From Desulfosporosinus lacus DSM 15449 (GTDB lineage: Bacteria > Bacillota > Desulfitobacteriia > Desulfitobacteriales > Desulfitobacteriaceae), in contig NZ_FQXJ01000010.1 of the NCBI RefSeq assembly GCF_900129935.1, positions 62,001 to 126,000 on the forward strand: a stretch of 64,000 nucleotides of DNA, read 5' to 3'. Each line of letters opens with the position of its first letter. The stretch's first letter is position 1. The notes below the pieces were generated by a model that saw nothing but the letters and a program-made list of their open reading frames with translations, did not search any database and was not told the origin of the DNA. Shown here piece by piece: positions 1 to 9,285 of this stretch. Both the position numbers and the translations under genes were made by a program.

Positions 1-85
1 GAATACTACAGTAAGTGACTGAGATGCGAATATTTACAATGTTGTTAGGCAAATATAGAATTTCTCATTTTGGAGGAGAGTCATA

Positions 86-1615
86 TTGAAACAGATGGAT
101 AACGGACAGGTGAAACAGATGGGTATCGGGCAGGCATTCAGAGCAAATTTTCTGGGTCACGCTCCGAACTGGTACAAAACAACAATTCTTGCTTTTCTGG
201 TGTTGAACCCTATTTTGATGTTTACCGTCGGTAAGTACGTTACCGGTTGGATGTTGATTATCGAATTTATCTTTACCCTTGCAATGGCGCTAAAATGTTA
301 TCCGCTCCCTGCAGGTGGACTTCTTGCGATCGAAGCCGTTGTAATCGGGCTTACTCACCCCCATTCGATCTATCACGAAGTTGAATTGAACCTGCCGGTT
401 ATTCTGCTCCTAATGTTTATGGTTGCCGGGATCTATTTTATGAAAGAAGGTCTCGTGTACCTGTTTACTAAGATCCTTACCAAGGTACGCTCTAAAGTCG
501 CGCTTGCCTTCCTATTCTCTATATTGGGTGCAGTTCTTTCCGCTTTTCTGGATGCGCTAACCGTAACGGCGGTGATTATTGCCGTGGCATATGGGTTCTA
601 CAACATCTTCCACAAGTTTGCTTCCAGCGAAAAAGTATTCGACACGTATGACATCAATCACGACCATATTATTGATAACAAATATCAGGAGGACCTGGAC
701 CAGTTCCGTGGTTTTCTGCGCAATCTCATGATGCATGGTGCTGTAGGTACTGCCCTGGGCGGAGCAACAACACTGGTTGGTGAACCGCAGAACCTACTGA
801 TCGGCTCCATTATGAAATGGGACTTCGTCGATTTCTTTTTAAACAGCGCACCTGTGTCTATCCCCGTACTGATCGCCGGTCTTCTGACCGCCATCACCCT
901 TGAAGCCACCAAGTTTTGGGGGTACGGCTATCAGCTTCCCGAGTCTGTTCGAAAGGTTATGGAAGATGACGCAAAAGCCAAAGATGCTGCCATGGATACT
1001 CGCGGACGTATACGCCTGATTATTATGGCTGTATGCGGCGTTCTGCTGATCTTCTCCCTGGCCTTGCACCTGGCAGAAGTCGGTATTATTGGTCTGATGA
1101 TTATCATCCTGCTTACCGCATTCAATGGGGTTATTGAAGAAGGGCGCATCGGTCATGCCTTTGAAGAAGCAATGCCATTTACTGCGCTGCTGATCGTATT
1201 TTTCTCCATCGTGGCGGTTATTCATGACCAGCATCTGTTTACGCCAATCATTCAGTGGGTACTGCGCCAAGAAGGACAGAATCAGCTTGTCGCTTTCTTT
1301 GCGGCAAACGGTATCCTTTCTGCAATCAGTGACAACGTATTTGTTGCTACCGTATATATGACCGAAGCACAGAAAGCGTTTGAAGCTGGGGGCATTGCGC
1401 TGGAGCATTACAACAAGATGGCAGTTGCAATCAACATGGGTACAAACATCCCTTCCGTTGCTACACCAAACGGTCAGGCGGCGTTCCTGTTCCTGTTGAC
1501 CTCTGCACTTGCGCCGCTGATTCGCCTGTCTTACATGGAAATGGTGAAACTGGCTCTGCCATACACCATCGTTATGTCTCTTACAGGTGTACTGGCAACA
1601 ATGTACCTGTTGTAA
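86..1615 (+). CDS. nhaB: NhaB-type Na+/H+ antiporter
   Basis: Exports Na+ in exchange for protons across the cytoplasmic membrane. The 509-residue, very hydrophobic protein with about 12 membrane segments matches my recollection of E. coli NhaB almost end to end: the NFLG..P.WYK opening, the [12 protein letters not shown] stretch, SAFLDALTV near residue 152, GTALGG..T.VGEPQNL near 221, ISDNVFV near 418 and [21 protein letters not shown] near 457. The TTG at 86 is chosen because GGAGG at 72-76 sits 9 bases before it; an ATG follows at 95. It is a single-gene unit closed by a hairpin. NhaB is best known from Gammaproteobacteria, so transfer is possible, but that is inference. Function call is firm. 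Confidence 0.93.
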   Translation: MKQMDNGQVKQMGIGQAFRANFLGHAPNWYKTTILAFLVLNPILMFTVGKYVTGWMLIIEFIFTLAMALKCYPLPAGGLLAIEAVVIGLTHPHSIYHEVELNLPVILLLMFMVAGIYFMKEGLVYLFTKILTKVRSKVALAFLFSILGAVLSAFLDALTVTAVIIAVAYGFYNIFHKFASSEKVFDTYDINHDHIIDNKYQEDLDQFRGFLRNLMMHGAVGTALGGATTLVGEPQNLLIGSIMKWDFVDFFLNSAPVSIPVLIAGLLTAITLEATKFWGYGYQLPESVRKVMEDDAKAKDAAMDTRGRIRLIIMAVCGVLLIFSLALHLAEVGIIGLMIIILLTAFNGVIEEGRIGHAFEEAMPFTALLIVFFSIVAVIHDQHLFTPIIQWVLRQEGQNQLVAFFAANGILSAISDNVFVATVYMTEAQKAFEAGGIALEHYNKMAVAINMGTNIPSVATPNGQAAFLFLLTSALAPLIRLSYMEMVKLALPYTIVMSLTGVLATMYLL

Positions 1616-1667
1616 TCCTAAAAGCATCTAACGAATCATAAAATGTTACATCACTTATTAAGCATAA

Positions 1668-1722
1668 GGGGGTGTCGCAAAACTACTATAAAAAGTAGTT
1701 TGCGATACCCCTAGTTTGTTTT
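1668..1722 (+). terminator. Rho-independent terminator after nhaB
   Basis: A long near-perfect stem (GGGGTGTCGCAAAACTACT against its complement, loop of about 5 bases) is followed by a T-rich tail. It lies 53 bases past the nhaB stop. Confidence 0.8.
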
Positions 1723-1896
1723 ATTGCCATTGAAATCCGTCTGCGGGATCATAACTTATCTGCAATTTCTGAAAGTAGACTTTCTTATTATGCTTCTCTC
1801 CAATACGATTTCAGCCGTTTACCTCTTAATCCGTTATTTTCAAGTCATGGCTAGTGACTGAAACTCCTATACCCAAACGTCAAAAGTCTAAAAATC

Positions 1897-1939
1897 AAAA
1901 AAGGAGGCTCAATCAAATATGATTGAGCCTCCTTTTTTG
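1897..1939. terminator. Bidirectional terminator
   Basis: A hairpin with arms AAAAAAGGAGGCTCAATCA and its complement, loop AATA. It is flanked by A-runs and T-runs so it can stop transcription from both sides; it mainly serves the minus-strand gene ending at 1943. Confidence 0.85.
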
Positions 1940-1942
1940 ACA

Positions 1943-2233
1943 TTAATATACGCTAAGAGTCTTCCACTTAAATAAACCTTCTAAAACTACTTCATAGCGT
2001 TTGTCTTTCTTGATAATAAACGGGTCATAGAAGATTTTGATCCCGTCTTGTTCCTTCACTCCGAAATACCCTTCTTCTTGGGGCTTTCCCGAATGTGCTC
2101 CGACAAAGACGATGTTTGTGCAACATCCAGTTTGAGGAGCTTCATCGATGGTGAGGATTCCACCATGTTCTTTGATATATACAATGGCCTGTTCAGATAA
2201 ATCAACCTGAAGGTCTACTTGGGGTATGACCAT
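1943..2233 (-). CDS. HesB/IscA-like CC-motif small protein
   Basis: A 96-residue protein whose fold pattern (beta strands, a TGCCTN motif at Cys37-Cys38, then GYFGV and IKIFYDP) resembles HesB/IscA-like iron-sulfur proteins. It has adjacent cysteines in place of the spaced Cys-rich tail of IscA. I recall a family named CC/Se motif (seleno)proteins in which one of these cysteines can be selenocysteine; here both are ordinary TGC/TGT codons. Function is unknown; metal or redox chemistry is likely from the cysteines. It stands alone between terminators and cstA, 71 bases downstream of the cstA stop. Confidence 0.6.
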   Translation of the reverse strand: MVIPQVDLQVDLSEQAIVYIKEHGGILTIDEAPQTGCCTNIVFVGAHSGKPQEEGYFGVKEQDGIKIFYDPFIIKKDKRYEVVLEGLFKWKTLSVY

Positions 2234-2304
2234 TCTTATATCTCACCCCTTTCACCTAAAAACTTTTAGCAACTGCACTCATAAATCCCACATTAAGCTT
2301 AAAT

Positions 2305-3747
2305 TTACTTCGCAGAAGAAGCAGGAACAATTTTTTCTGTCTCCAATTTGCGTCCTTTACGCACTTTACTTGCAAACAGTACCGTGATTCCGACGGTAAT
2401 TAAGAGTCCTGCTGGGTAGGAAATGCTAGTGGGTAGACCGAAGCCTTCAGGAGCTTGTAAAAGATAGGTAAAGGAAACGGCCGTCATGAATATAGCAGGA
2501 ATTGTGGCAATCCAATGCAAGCGATTTTCCTTGACAAGATACATAGCTGCTGCCCATAGAAGGATCATAGCTGTAGTCTGATTTGCCCAGGAGAAGTATC
2601 TCCAGAGGAAGTTAAAGTCAATCAGGCTTAAGCCAAAAGCGACCGCAAAAAGGGGAATAGAAATTGCCAGACGTTTTGACATAGGCTTTTGGTCCATTTT
2701 AAAGAAATCAGCGATGACCATTCGTGCACCTCGAAATGCGGTATCTCCGGAAGTAATCGGCAGAATAATAACCCCAATAATGGCCAGGGTTCCTCCGATA
2801 GCCCCCAGCATGGTAATCGATACTGTGCGGACGACTCCAGCGGGACCACCGACTGCTAAAGCTTCTTGCAATCCGCCCGTTCCACCAAAGACTGCCATTC
2901 CTGCTGCAGCCCAAATGAGGGCGATAGCAGATTCTGCGATCATCATGCCATAGAATACTTTACGCCCGTATTTTTCATTTTGGACCGTACGAGCGATAAG
3001 CGGAGATTGGGTCGCATGAAAACCGCTGACTGCGCCACAGGCGATGGTAATAAAGAGTAAGGGCCACATGGGTAAATTCTTAGGATGGAGATTACTCAAG
3101 GTCAGTTCAGGAATAGGATATCCCTTGACAACCAATCCGACACCAACGCCGACAGCCATGATAATAAGCAGGAGACCAAAGACTGGGTAAATCTTGCCAA
3201 TAATCTTATCGATTGGTAAAAGAGTTGCTAAGATATAGTAGATGAAAATCCCAGTAGTCACGACTCCTAAACTAATCCAAGAAGGAGTAAGAGTGACAAT
3301 CAAATTGGCCGGACCGGCAACAAAAACCGTACCTACTAGAATTAAGAGTACGACAGAAAAGACATTAACAAAGTGGCGCATCCCTTGACCGAGATACTTA
3401 CCTACAATATCCGGGAGCTGTGCTCCGCCGTTTCTCACGGAAAGCATACCACTAAAATAGTCGTGGACTGCACCCGCAAAAATTCCTCCGAGAACGATCC
3501 ACAGAAAAGCGACCGGACCCCATAAAGCACCCGCGATCGGTCCAAAGATTGGTCCCAGCCCAGCGATGTTTAAGAGTTGAACCAGGCTTCCTCTGTTTGA
3601 GTCCATAGGAACATAGTCGACTCCATCCGTTTTGGTATAGGCAGGAGTTTCAAGGTTTTCATTGATTCCAAAAACCTTTTCTACAAACTTACCATAGACC
3701 ATGTAACCAATGATAAGTGCTACAAATGAAAGTAAAAAAGTAATCAC
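2305..3747 (-). CDS. cstA: CstA-family carbon starvation / pyruvate or peptide transporter
   Basis: A 480-residue polytopic membrane protein with family hallmarks: VDYVPMDSNRG near 43, FGPIAGALWGP near 69, AGAVHDYFSGM near 91, GYPIPE, GFHATQSPL near 243, and GDTAFRGARMVIAD near 333. It belongs to the short CstA class. Some CstA members (E. coli BtsT, CstA) are pyruvate/H+ symporters, others were linked to peptide uptake. It starts with GTG, preceded by GAGAGGAGGA. It lies 160 bases downstream of a LytTR regulator and LytS kinase on the same strand, the arrangement used for pyruvate-induced carriers. Substrate is inferred, family is firm. Confidence 0.9.
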   Translation of the reverse strand: MITFLLSFVALIIGYMVYGKFVEKVFGINENLETPAYTKTDGVDYVPMDSNRGSLVQLLNIAGLGPIFGPIAGALWGPVAFLWIVLGGIFAGAVHDYFSGMLSVRNGGAQLPDIVGKYLGQGMRHFVNVFSVVLLILVGTVFVAGPANLIVTLTPSWISLGVVTTGIFIYYILATLLPIDKIIGKIYPVFGLLLIIMAVGVGVGLVVKGYPIPELTLSNLHPKNLPMWPLLFITIACGAVSGFHATQSPLIARTVQNEKYGRKVFYGMMIAESAIALIWAAAGMAVFGGTGGLQEALAVGGPAGVVRTVSITMLGAIGGTLAIIGVIILPITSGDTAFRGARMVIADFFKMDQKPMSKRLAISIPLFAVAFGLSLIDFNFLWRYFSWANQTTAMILLWAAAMYLVKENRLHWIATIPAIFMTAVSFTYLLQAPEGFGLPTSISYPAGLLITVGITVLFASKVRKGRKLETEKIVPASSAK

Positions 3748-3907
3748 AAGAATCCTCCTCTCAGATTTAAAACTAGAATAATTGCTGTCAACTGACTGAC
3801 CTTAGTTTAAATCATGCAAGGAGGAAGATGTTAAATTACAGTCTACAATGTCGAATATGATGTCTGAGAGTGAGTTTTCAAAGTGCGTTTTGTAAAAATA
3901 CCATTAA
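3748..3907 (-). promoter_or_regulatory. Probable cstA promoter/LytTR target region
   Basis: This 160-base gap between the regulator and cstA contains a TTGACA box (minus strand, 3786-3791) but no clear -10 at standard spacing (TTTAAA at 3766-3771 is 14 bases away, AAATCT at 3763-3768 is 17). An activator-dependent promoter bound by the neighbouring LytTR regulator would fit. I could not identify a clear LytTR direct repeat. Confidence 0.35.
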
Positions 3908-4717
3908 TTAAATCTCCAGAAGATCTTTTAATGCTTTGACATAGGCTCGGCTCACTGGTACTTCAGAACGTTTTTCGTCATTTAATATTAGAGTGTACGC
4001 TCCATTAAACCAAGGGACTAGTTCCTGTACAAAGTTTAAATTTACTAAGTAGCTTCGGTGAGGTCGGAAAAAAGGATAACTTGCTAATTTTTCTTCGAGT
4101 GTTTGTAGAGTGTACTTAGTTGAATACACTTTACTAGAGGTTTTGATAAAGACATCCCTAGTTTCACGGTAGACATAGAGAATATCTTTAGGATCAATTA
4201 AAACGACGCTTTCTTCCCCTTGAACTGCAAGTTTTGAAATTTTTGGAGCCTGAAATTGACCAGCCACCGTGGACACACTATCTTTGGCGATTTTTTTGAG
4301 AAGTTCCACCAGCGAATTATTGAGTGTTTCATTCTGCGAATCGAGTTTAGAGTCACCGACTCTTTGTCGAATTCGTTCAACTGTTTTTAAGACGCGTTCC
4401 TCATCAAAAGGCTTCAGCAGATAATCAATAGCATTGACTTCAAAGGCTTGAATGGCATGTTTATCATAAGCTGTTGCAAATACAATCATTAAAGCCGGAT
4501 CTTCTTCAAGCAATTTCCTCGCCACGGTTAAGCCATCAAGATTGGGCATCTGGATATCTAAGAAGGCTACATCAGGCTTAAGAGTCAAGATTTTTTCTAA
4601 AGCTTCAGCGCCTTGGGTCGCCTCTCCCACAATCTTGATATCTTCGCATTGTTTTAAGAGATAAATCAATTCATCCCGAGCAAGTGGTTCATCATCAGCG
4701 ACAACTACTGAAATCAA
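3908..4717 (-). CDS. LytTR-family response regulator
   Basis: A 269-residue DNA-binding regulator. The receiver domain spans about 1-120, with acidic pocket ADDE at 7-10, phospho-acceptor Asp54 in FLDIQMP, and the conserved Lys in LLKPFDE near 102. A linker of about 45 residues is followed by a C-terminal LytTR domain (about 165-269) with the typical RDVFIKT and FFRPHRSYLVNL segments. The start overlaps the stop of the upstream kinase by 4 bases, so the two are translationally coupled. It probably activates cstA just downstream, as BtsR does for its carrier in E. coli; that target is an inference from position. Confidence 0.92.
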   Translation of the reverse strand: MISVVVADDEPLARDELIYLLKQCEDIKIVGEATQGAEALEKILTLKPDVAFLDIQMPNLDGLTVARKLLEEDPALMIVFATAYDKHAIQAFEVNAIDYLLKPFDEERVLKTVERIRQRVGDSKLDSQNETLNNSLVELLKKIAKDSVSTVAGQFQAPKISKLAVQGEESVVLIDPKDILYVYRETRDVFIKTSSKVYSTKYTLQTLEEKLASYPFFRPHRSYLVNLNFVQELVPWFNGAYTLILNDEKRSEVPVSRAYVKALKDLLEI

Positions 4718-6471
4718 GCTATTCCCCCTCCCTGCTGCAGTGGAATTTTAAACCAGACGCACGTTCCCTGCTCCAGTTTACTGTCAATATGAAGTTGGGC
4801 TTCCTCGCCAAAATGGTACAACAGACGCTGGTTCACATTATATAGGGCCAGGCCTGTTCCTTCTTGAGATTCGATTTGAGTGTGGAGTAATTTTGAAATT
4901 CGTTCCGGGGAAATTCCAATTCCGTTGTCCTTCACAGAAACCAGGGCACACCCTTCAACTTCTGTTACATGAATGATAATTTCGCCGTTTTTTTCAAGCC
5001 CTTTTAATCCATGACGTATTCCATTTTCGACGAGAGGTTGAAGGGTAAGTGGCGGTAGAAGAACATTTCCCAGCAAAGGATTGATCTCAAGTTTAACACT
5101 TAAACGTTCTGTGAAACGAGCTTGTTCGATATCCAGATAAGCAGAAGTATGGTCCAGTTCCTGCCTTAAGGTAATGAATTCGTGAAGAGAGGCGTTTAAG
5201 TTCTGTCTGAAAAAGTTTCCAAGTTGAATGAGAATTTTACGTGCCATATCGGGTTGGGTGCGGACGAGAGCAACAATAGTATTTAAGGAATTAAACAGAA
5301 AGTGTGGGTTAATCTGAGCTTGGAGTGCTTTGATTTCAGCCTCTCGGATAAGTTGAGCATGGTTCTGGGCGTCGACCACTTCAAGCTGATGGGAGAGAAG
5401 TTTACCTAGGCCTTGGGCTACTTCTTCATCTACCGGTTTAATCTGTTTAGCGTTTGAAAAATAGAATTTTAAAACCCCAATCACTTGATCTGACTTCTTT
5501 AAGGGGACAATAATTGCTACCGCAAGCGGACATCCTTTTTGAGTACAGTGAATTTCAGCTAAGGATTTGGGTATGTACAGTTTTCCGGTTCTGAGTACTT
5601 GCTTCGTCGCATCAGTCAAAACCCTATGTCCCGGTAAATGATGGTCATCCCCTAAACCGACATGGGAGAGGATCTTTTCATGATCTGTAATTGAGACGGC
5701 GGAAACGCCCGTTGTTTTTAAAAGAAGCTTAGAAATTTGGGGTGCAGATTCTTCAGTAAGTCCTCTGCTGAGATTGACCAGCATTTGATCTGCAATATGG
5801 AGAACTTTTTGAGCTTGATTGGCTTCGATACGGTCCTCTTCGTGAATAACAGATCGTATGATCACGACAAAAAGTGCTATTCCAAAGCTATTGGCCAGGA
5901 TCATCGGCAGGGCAATGACTTGAACCAAAGTAACCGCGCTTTCCCAGGGTTTAGCAACGAGAAGGATGATCAGCATTTGAGACGTCTCCGCAACAACCCC
6001 TGTCATAAATGCTTTTGAGGTAGGGAGGATTCTGCGATTCCCGATCTTAAGATAAACGAGGCCGGCAATTAAGCCTTCCGTCACTGTGGAAATCCCACAA
6101 GCTAACCCAGTAAAGCCACCGAGGAGGGTTCTGTGAATACCAGCGATCAGCCCTGCTCCAAGACCAACCCAAGGCCCCCCTAAAAGTCCGCCGATTACGA
6201 CCCCAACGACCCGCGAGTTCGCGAGAGCCTCTTCAAAGCCGATTGCTTCTACGCGGGGAATCCAAAGAAGAGAGTCTGTACTGGGCCGAATCGAAATCCC
6301 TGTATACGTGCCGACGATTCCGAATAACCCAAATACTAGCGAAAGTTGAATGATCGTCCAACGATCGAGCTTATGATCGATGAGGTTACGAAACGTCGTT
6401 AGCCGGGTTAGAATAAAGGCGATGGCCACGATCAGCCCGATATGTTCAATCATTAGGAATAAGAGTTGCAC
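4714..6471 (-). CDS. LytS-like sensor histidine kinase (5TM, GAF)
   Basis: A 585-residue kinase. Residues 1-200 form the multi-span 5TM-5TMR_LYT sensor (with GLLGGPWVGLGAGLIAG). Residues about 215-355 are GAF-like. A His_kinase domain follows with the phospho-acceptor in QINPHFLFNSLNT near His390, then an ATPase domain with N box LVENGIRHGLKG and G box DNGIGI. This is the architecture of LytS/YpdA/BtsS kinases. It is the first gene of the kinase-regulator pair and would phosphorylate the LytTR regulator that overlaps it. A pyruvate-type signal is suggested by the adjacent CstA carrier; the ligand cannot be read from sequence. Confidence 0.92.
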   Translation of the reverse strand: MQLLFLMIEHIGLIVAIAFILTRLTTFRNLIDHKLDRWTIIQLSLVFGLFGIVGTYTGISIRPSTDSLLWIPRVEAIGFEEALANSRVVGVVIGGLLGGPWVGLGAGLIAGIHRTLLGGFTGLACGISTVTEGLIAGLVYLKIGNRRILPTSKAFMTGVVAETSQMLIILLVAKPWESAVTLVQVIALPMILANSFGIALFVVIIRSVIHEEDRIEANQAQKVLHIADQMLVNLSRGLTEESAPQISKLLLKTTGVSAVSITDHEKILSHVGLGDDHHLPGHRVLTDATKQVLRTGKLYIPKSLAEIHCTQKGCPLAVAIIVPLKKSDQVIGVLKFYFSNAKQIKPVDEEVAQGLGKLLSHQLEVVDAQNHAQLIREAEIKALQAQINPHFLFNSLNTIVALVRTQPDMARKILIQLGNFFRQNLNASLHEFITLRQELDHTSAYLDIEQARFTERLSVKLEINPLLGNVLLPPLTLQPLVENGIRHGLKGLEKNGEIIIHVTEVEGCALVSVKDNGIGISPERISKLLHTQIESQEGTGLALYNVNQRLLYHFGEEAQLHIDSKLEQGTCVWFKIPLQQGGGIA

Positions 6472-6540
6472 AGTTAGGAGGCTCCTTTACATTTTATCCA
6501 CCTTTAAACTATCACTTCTGAATTGTGATTTCAATTGATC

Positions 6541-6582
6541 AATTCCGAGACTCCCACTTATTGTGGGTGTTCCCTATTCTTC
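6541..6582 (-). repeat. Dispersed structured repeat, 3' end fragment (copy G)
   Basis: Read on the minus strand it matches the 3' end of the repeat seen complete at 31340: AATAGGGAACACCCAC, a loop, GTGGGAGTCTCGGAATTGAT. The upstream half is missing. It lies between the LytS kinase start and the radical-SAM gene stop. Confidence 0.6.
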
Positions 6583-6587
6583 TAGTT

Positions 6588-7616
6588 TTACAGGCCAACC
6601 CCGAAAATGCCCTCTCCACATTTTGGGCAACACCCTTGATTCAAACGATTAAGCAAGACAGGTTCGCGCTGAATCACAGCCTCACCGCACTGGGGACAAA
6701 ACGTGGTACTGCCGCCTCTAATATTTCCTAAATATACATAAGGAAGATGTTCTTTGGCAATATCCCATGCTCTCTCCAAGGTCTTTCGCTCTGTAGGCGG
6801 AACCGCCAGTCGATAAGCCGGATGGTAGGCACTCAAATGCCAGGCCAGCGGAACATTAAGCCGGCGCAGCCAACGCGCCAATTCGGTCAGCTCTTGAGGA
6901 CTGTCATTTGCCCCTTGAATAACAAGTGTTGTAATTTCCAGATGAACCCTGCCAGCCAAACGCTCAACATTATCTAATACCCAAGCCAGTTTGCTTCCAC
7001 AATAGTGGTGATAAAAATCCTCTGAGAATGCTTTTATATCAATATTCACTGCATCCAACCATGGAATCAGCTCCTCGAGAAAGCGTGGTGAAATAGTTCC
7101 GTTACTCACTAAAACTACCTGCCCTCCTTGTGCTCGTACGAGGGGGGCGGTATCTCGGATCATCTCAAACCACACGCTCGGCTCTGAATACGTAAAACAC
7201 AGCCCCAAGGATTCCTTTTCCTGCAAAGAAAGCTCTGCCAGCTCTGGAGGAGTAACCTTTCTTCCAACTTTATGTTGTTGGGAGATCTCGTGATTTTGAC
7301 AAAAGGAACAGCTTAGGTTGCAGCCAAAACCCCCAACGGAGAAAATCCAAGAACCGGGATAAAAATGATAAAGGGGTTTTTTCTCAATCGGATCCATATT
7401 CCAGGCCGCCACTTCACCATATGTTTTAGATACAACCTCTCCTTCTCGATTTTCCCTGACATGACACCGCCCTGACTGACCATGTCGCAATTGACAACGT
7501 TGGGGACACAGCAGACAACTCGCATTATAGGATTCCCTATGCTCCTTAATCGTCTCATGTTGCTTTTCTGTGTTACTTACCTTGTTTTGATCCTTTATAT
7601 TAGTTTCATTATTCAT
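6588..7616 (-). CDS. AmmeMemoRadiSam system radical SAM enzyme
   Basis: A 342-residue radical-SAM protein. The cluster motif is CNLSCSFC (CxxxCxxC) with a Gly-rich lead, GGFGCNLSCSFCQNHEIS. Before it lies an extra cysteine group, CLLCPQRC..RHGQSGRC, and after it a C-terminal zinc-ribbon-like pair, CPQC and CPKC. This matches the radical-SAM member of the AMMECR1/MEMO1/radical-SAM triad, also like PFL-activating-enzyme homologues. I use ATG 7616 rather than an upstream in-frame start: AAGAGG precedes it and the longer form would run deep into the neighbouring gene. It overlaps the stop of the MEMO1-AMMECR1 gene by 8 bases, so coupled expression is expected. The physiological substrate of the triad is not known. 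Confidence 0.88.
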   Translation of the reverse strand: MNNETNIKDQNKVSNTEKQHETIKEHRESYNASCLLCPQRCQLRHGQSGRCHVRENREGEVVSKTYGEVAAWNMDPIEKKPLYHFYPGSWIFSVGGFGCNLSCSFCQNHEISQQHKVGRKVTPPELAELSLQEKESLGLCFTYSEPSVWFEMIRDTAPLVRAQGGQVVLVSNGTISPRFLEELIPWLDAVNIDIKAFSEDFYHHYCGSKLAWVLDNVERLAGRVHLEITTLVIQGANDSPQELTELARWLRRLNVPLAWHLSAYHPAYRLAVPPTERKTLERAWDIAKEHLPYVYLGNIRGGSTTFCPQCGEAVIQREPVLLNRLNQGCCPKCGEGIFGVGL

Positions 7617-8874
7617 AATGCCTCTTAACCTCAAAGCGCCAAAGCTCCACCGGGTCTCCTGCTGGAATCCCCGCCTTTTGTTTAGCAATATTAATTTGAT
7701 CTGAAACCCTATCGACCCCTTCTAAATGGGGGAGTAAAAGTCCGCTTCTGCCACCTTGGCGAACAACAACACCATACTTCCAAGGATCCAACCCTTCAGG
7801 TCCTGATATTTTCTCAAGTTCCCCCAGAACATCTACCGTGAAACTTATGGTATCCAATTCCTCGCTTCGAACTGGACGAAAACGTGGATCTTGGGTTCCG
7901 GCAGCAATCGCATTATGTTGAATTTCTAACGCTAGATTTTCCTGCCAGGGTTCAGTGGTTCCAATACATCCCCGTAAATTTCCGCCTTGTTTTAGCGTGA
8001 CAAAACATCCCCTCCGTCCAGTCAACTCGGGTGTGGACATGTAGCTTAAGTCCGATAGCCCAGAGTCCCCCTTCTTTAAATAGGTGGTTAGGCAACGTCG
8101 CGCCCACCGTGGCAAAGGTGAAGAATGATATAAATCTGCCACCAGATACCCTACACCAAACGGCCCTTCATAAGAAAGCACTTCAGGTGCTCCCTCTTTA
8201 GCAGCCAGCGCCAAGCGGAGACTCCGATACCCACATTCCCCAGCTTTGTCGATGAGGGAATCCGACAAATTATCTATTTTCTTAGAATCCCTCTGAAGAG
8301 TATTTACCACGAATTGGTCAAATTCAGGTCCTGCTGAATCAAAGCCATAGGGTCCGTCCTCTTTCAAGCGATGGGAGAGATCCCCACTAGCCACAATAGC
8401 ATAGCGTCCGGGTAAATCCTCGAGGATTTGTCCTATACGCTCACCATACTCTTCCGGTCGTTCCAAAGGCATTCCTAAGAGAACAACCTTTCCTTTCCAC
8501 CCTGCTTTTTGTAAAAAATAAAGGGGTACAAATGCGCCATGATCGATAGAACCCTGTATCGGAACAACTCCCGAGAGATTTTGAAATCGTGCCATTACCA
8601 CTTGATCACTCTCAAAAGACAGACTGACCTGAGCTGCCCCAAACTGAGCAAAACTTCCTTGAATAATATTATCCACTGCGAGAGTCATTCCATCCTTGAT
8701 AAGAGGGGCATGGGGTGAAACCAGGATTACCGTCTCAACCTCCGCTTGAGCTATGCGCCGTGCAACTTCCTGATAGGCGTCTAAGCTTGCTTGACATTTA
8801 CGTTCCTCTCCCCGACCCACCTCTGGAATTAGGAGGGGCGGGTGTGGAACAAATATTGTATAAATTAAACTCAT
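7609..8874 (-). CDS. MEMO1-AMMECR1 fusion protein
   Basis: A protein of about 421 residues carrying two AmmeMemoRadiSam domains in one chain. The N-terminal 260 residues are MEMO1-like (extradiol-dioxygenase fold) with FVPHPPLLIPEVG, VSPHAPL, IDHGAFVPLYFL and ASGDLSHR. The C-terminal 165 residues are AMMECR1 with GRRGCFVTLKQGGNLRGCIGT near 305. I prefer ATG 8874 over GTG 8883, because the GTG sits directly on the AAAGGAA ribosome site. The radical-SAM gene overlaps its end. Fusions of these two domains occur in bacteria and support a shared pathway, perhaps modification of a protein or RNA, still uncharacterised. Confidence 0.85.
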   Translation of the reverse strand: MSLIYTIFVPHPPLLIPEVGRGEERKCQASLDAYQEVARRIAQAEVETVILVSPHAPLIKDGMTLAVDNIIQGSFAQFGAAQVSLSFESDQVVMARFQNLSGVVPIQGSIDHGAFVPLYFLQKAGWKGKVVLLGMPLERPEEYGERIGQILEDLPGRYAIVASGDLSHRLKEDGPYGFDSAGPEFDQFVVNTLQRDSKKIDNLSDSLIDKAGECGYRSLRLALAAKEGAPEVLSYEGPFGVGYLVADLYHSSPLPRWARRCLTTYLKKGDSGLSDLSYMSTPELTGRRGCFVTLKQGGNLRGCIGTTEPWQENLALEIQHNAIAAGTQDPRFRPVRSEELDTISFTVDVLGELEKISGPEGLDPWKYGVVVRQGGRSGLLLPHLEGVDRVSDQINIAKQKAGIPAGDPVELWRFEVKRHYE

Positions 8875-9187
8875 GATAAACACTTCCTTTTGAAATATCT
8901 TTTATATCTTAATATCCCAAATACCGCTTTTTCACTTTGTGTTCTTGCCTAGTTCACAAATATCCTGCTTATATTCATTTGTTATTTACGCTATACGCTT
9001 ACAAAGCCTCATATTCAATACTAGGGTTCTCCTTTTACAACCCTAAAATACTAACTCAAATTCCTCCTTAATTTACAACCTTGAGTTTTTAAACTCCTGG
9101 TCTTCTTGATGACGTTGATAAAATCCGACTGACCGGGCAAAACTAACCTAAAGTATTCCTCTGCTACCTAAAATCCCAATATCTTGC
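8875..9187. other. Intergenic stretch without a recognised gene
   Basis: AT-rich DNA upstream of two divergent genes. I see no ORF with a ribosome site and no convincing structured RNA. It should hold the promoter of the MEMO1-AMMECR1/radical-SAM operon, which I could not place. Confidence 0.5.
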
Positions 9188-9217
9188 TTGATTTATTCTT
9201 ATAAAATCAGGTATACT
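9188..9217 (+). promoter_or_regulatory. Sigma-A type promoter of ridA
   Basis: TTGATT (9188-9193), an 18-base spacer, and TATACT (9212-9217), located about 70 bases before the ridA ATG. Confidence 0.55.
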
Positions 9218-9285
9218 TAAGTTTAGTTGTGTCATTCAAAAGAGCTTTACGCTAATACATAACAACTTCAAGGAGGTAGATCACC

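Noticed and set aside
839-1627. A 262-codon minus-strand ORF opposite nhaB
   Set aside because: It is a shadow of the antiporter gene; composition (many Gln, Asn, Cys) and lack of a ribosome site do not support a protein.
8875-9285. Small gene or riboswitch between the MEMO1-AMMECR1 gene and ridA
   Set aside because: No ORF with a ribosome site and no stable stem set was found; only the ridA promoter is supported.
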